From contig NC_135782.1 in the NCBI RefSeq assembly GCF_028453695.1, positions 3,534,001-3,598,000 on the forward strand: 64,000 bases of DNA, in the 5' to 3' direction. A program made the translations under genes and the position numbers. The notes under the pieces are model-generated. The model did not search any database and had not been told where the DNA came from. It was given only the letters and a program-made list of their open reading frames with translations. Shown here in pieces: positions 62,941-64,000 of the stretch (position 1 is its first letter; every line of letters starts with the position of its first letter). This DNA comes from Augochlora pura (lineage: Eukaryota > Arthropoda > Insecta > Hymenoptera > Halictidae).

Positions 62941-64000
62941 TACTAAAGTCCGTGTAAAATATCGCAACGTTATCTCGAAGCATAACCTCAAAAACACCTT
63001 CGCCAAGCAGAGACTATGTCGACGAATTAACATCCCCTCCCCCGCGAAACTTCCGCTTGTTTCGCGGAGGGTCCACGTGACGCGGCGCCGCAGCAGAGCG
63101 CAACTCCCAATTGCTAACCGAGAAGTTGTCCGTGGAAAATTTGAATTCCGGTTAATAGGTAAAAATTAATGAATTACGAAGGTAGTTTACATTGTCTTCG
63201 CGGAATCTCCTCCGGTGCCCGGGCGAAACAATAGGTCCGTAACTTTCACAATTTCCAATTTGAAGTCGAGAAGGCAACTAGCGCTCCGGGCACCGGAACG
63301 AAATTAAAAGTTTACGCGTCGCGTCGCAGCGGGGCGAACAGAAAAAAAAAGAGAGAGAAAGAGGTAGACGACGCGGAAGAAGGAGAAAGAAGGAGGAAGA
63401 AGGAGGAAGAATCAACGGGAGAAGATAAATAGAGAAAGGGAAGGGAAAATGGAAAATGCCGGGAGCCACGGCCGGAAAGAAGTACGTCTCCGGGGCCGGC
63501 CGGCCGCGGCATTATTTATTCAAAGGAGAAATATATTCGGGCGGCGACTGGGAGCGCGCGAGCGCGCGGTGTTCCCAGGCGAAACAAATATTTGCTGCAT
63601 CGAAGCGGAGGGAGGGCCCCCGGAGCTTAAGCGCGCCGGTTTGTCAGTACGGTTATTTACATGCGCCTTTAAGCGCGCGATCGAGATTACTTCCGGGCAA
63701 ATGCGCTCGTTTACATTCGCGACGTTCCGCGCGCGCGACTCCCGGATAATATCGCGCGGGGACCGCCGTACCCCAACCCTTATTCCAGAACCGCTGGAAA
63801 CCATCGGGCGCGCGGAATCATTCCGCCGGAATCGATCTCTGCTCGTAGACGAAAATTCCGGCTACGAATATGCGCCGAGCTATTGCGTTCTCTGCCTTTG
63901 ATAAGATTACAGGGACGGGTCTCCCGAAATCCGAGATACGCGGAATCCTCCGCTCCACTTTTGACGACGTTTCGATTAAGGTATCTGGGCACCGTTCTCT

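Larger units (their letters stand above)
51192..64000 (-). other. upstream of Myrf: probable large 5' intron, no exon recognised
   Basis: About 12.8 kb with no recognisable coding exon. It holds the 185-bp satellite (51366-52235), a scaffold gap, an 18-bp AT array (54014-54195), CT/GA tracts (53252-53281, 54440-54463, 54942-54962, 55953-55982, 57236-57261), the 24-bp array (56378-56877), a pyrimidine-rich array (58480-58870), a 16-bp array (61359-61412) and a roughly 58-bp AT array (62764-62940). Long open frames here lie in these repeats or in GC-rich DNA. The missing N-terminal Myrf exon(s) may be here or beyond the window. Confidence 0.55.

Overview
The window looks like insect nuclear DNA, most likely from a hymenopteran (bee, ant or wasp). 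It has small exons with GT-AG introns, long introns, CpG-rich patches mixed with AT-rich stretches, abundant microsatellites and minisatellites, and two 100-N scaffold gaps (37601-37700, 52889-52988). No tRNA, rRNA, CRISPR array, operon or intact transposon was found. The hymenopteran placement is an inference from composition and from an agrin orthologue with vertebrate-like domain order. The protein homology calls come from recognising family motifs, not from a search.

Two genes are supported, both on the minus strand. Positions 1-34670 hold 14 exons of an agrin gene, whose transcript reads from high to low coordinate. In transcript order they encode three follistatin/Kazal (FS) domains, a fourth FS split between two exons 6.5 kb apart, two more FS domains, a short cysteine module, two laminin-type EGF domains, a last FS domain, a Thr/Tyr-rich linker, an EB-like cysteine module, and an EGF domain joined to the start of a laminin G domain. 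The gene runs off the left edge, so the remaining laminin G domain(s) are missing. No 5' exon (signal peptide) was found between 34.7 and 45 kb. All 13 exon junctions keep frame: 11 are phase 1 and 2 are phase 0.

Positions 44970-51191 hold 15 exons of Myrf (myelin regulatory factor). This is a membrane-tethered transcription factor that cuts itself free. The exons cover a proline-rich segment with a nuclear localisation signal, the Ndt80-like DNA-binding domain, the intramolecular chaperone/peptidase S74 domain with its Ser-Lys dyad, a coiled coil, one transmembrane helix and the conserved luminal C-terminus. That C-terminus includes a 75-nt last exon ending at a TGA. The N-terminal exon(s) must lie upstream, within the large intron that fills 51192-64000 or beyond the window.

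The remaining sequence is intron or intergenic DNA rich in tandem repeats: a 185-bp satellite next to the first visible Myrf exon, a 12-copy 20-bp minisatellite, a 500-bp 24-bp array open in five frames, a 10-copy 15-bp array, several 16-28-bp arrays, and long C and G runs. The most interesting points are the extra cysteine modules and missing SEA domain of this agrin, complementary repeat arrays flanking one agrin cassette exon, and two alternative splice choices in Myrf (one near a possible sumoylation site, one at the C-terminus). I saw no clearly new biological system.
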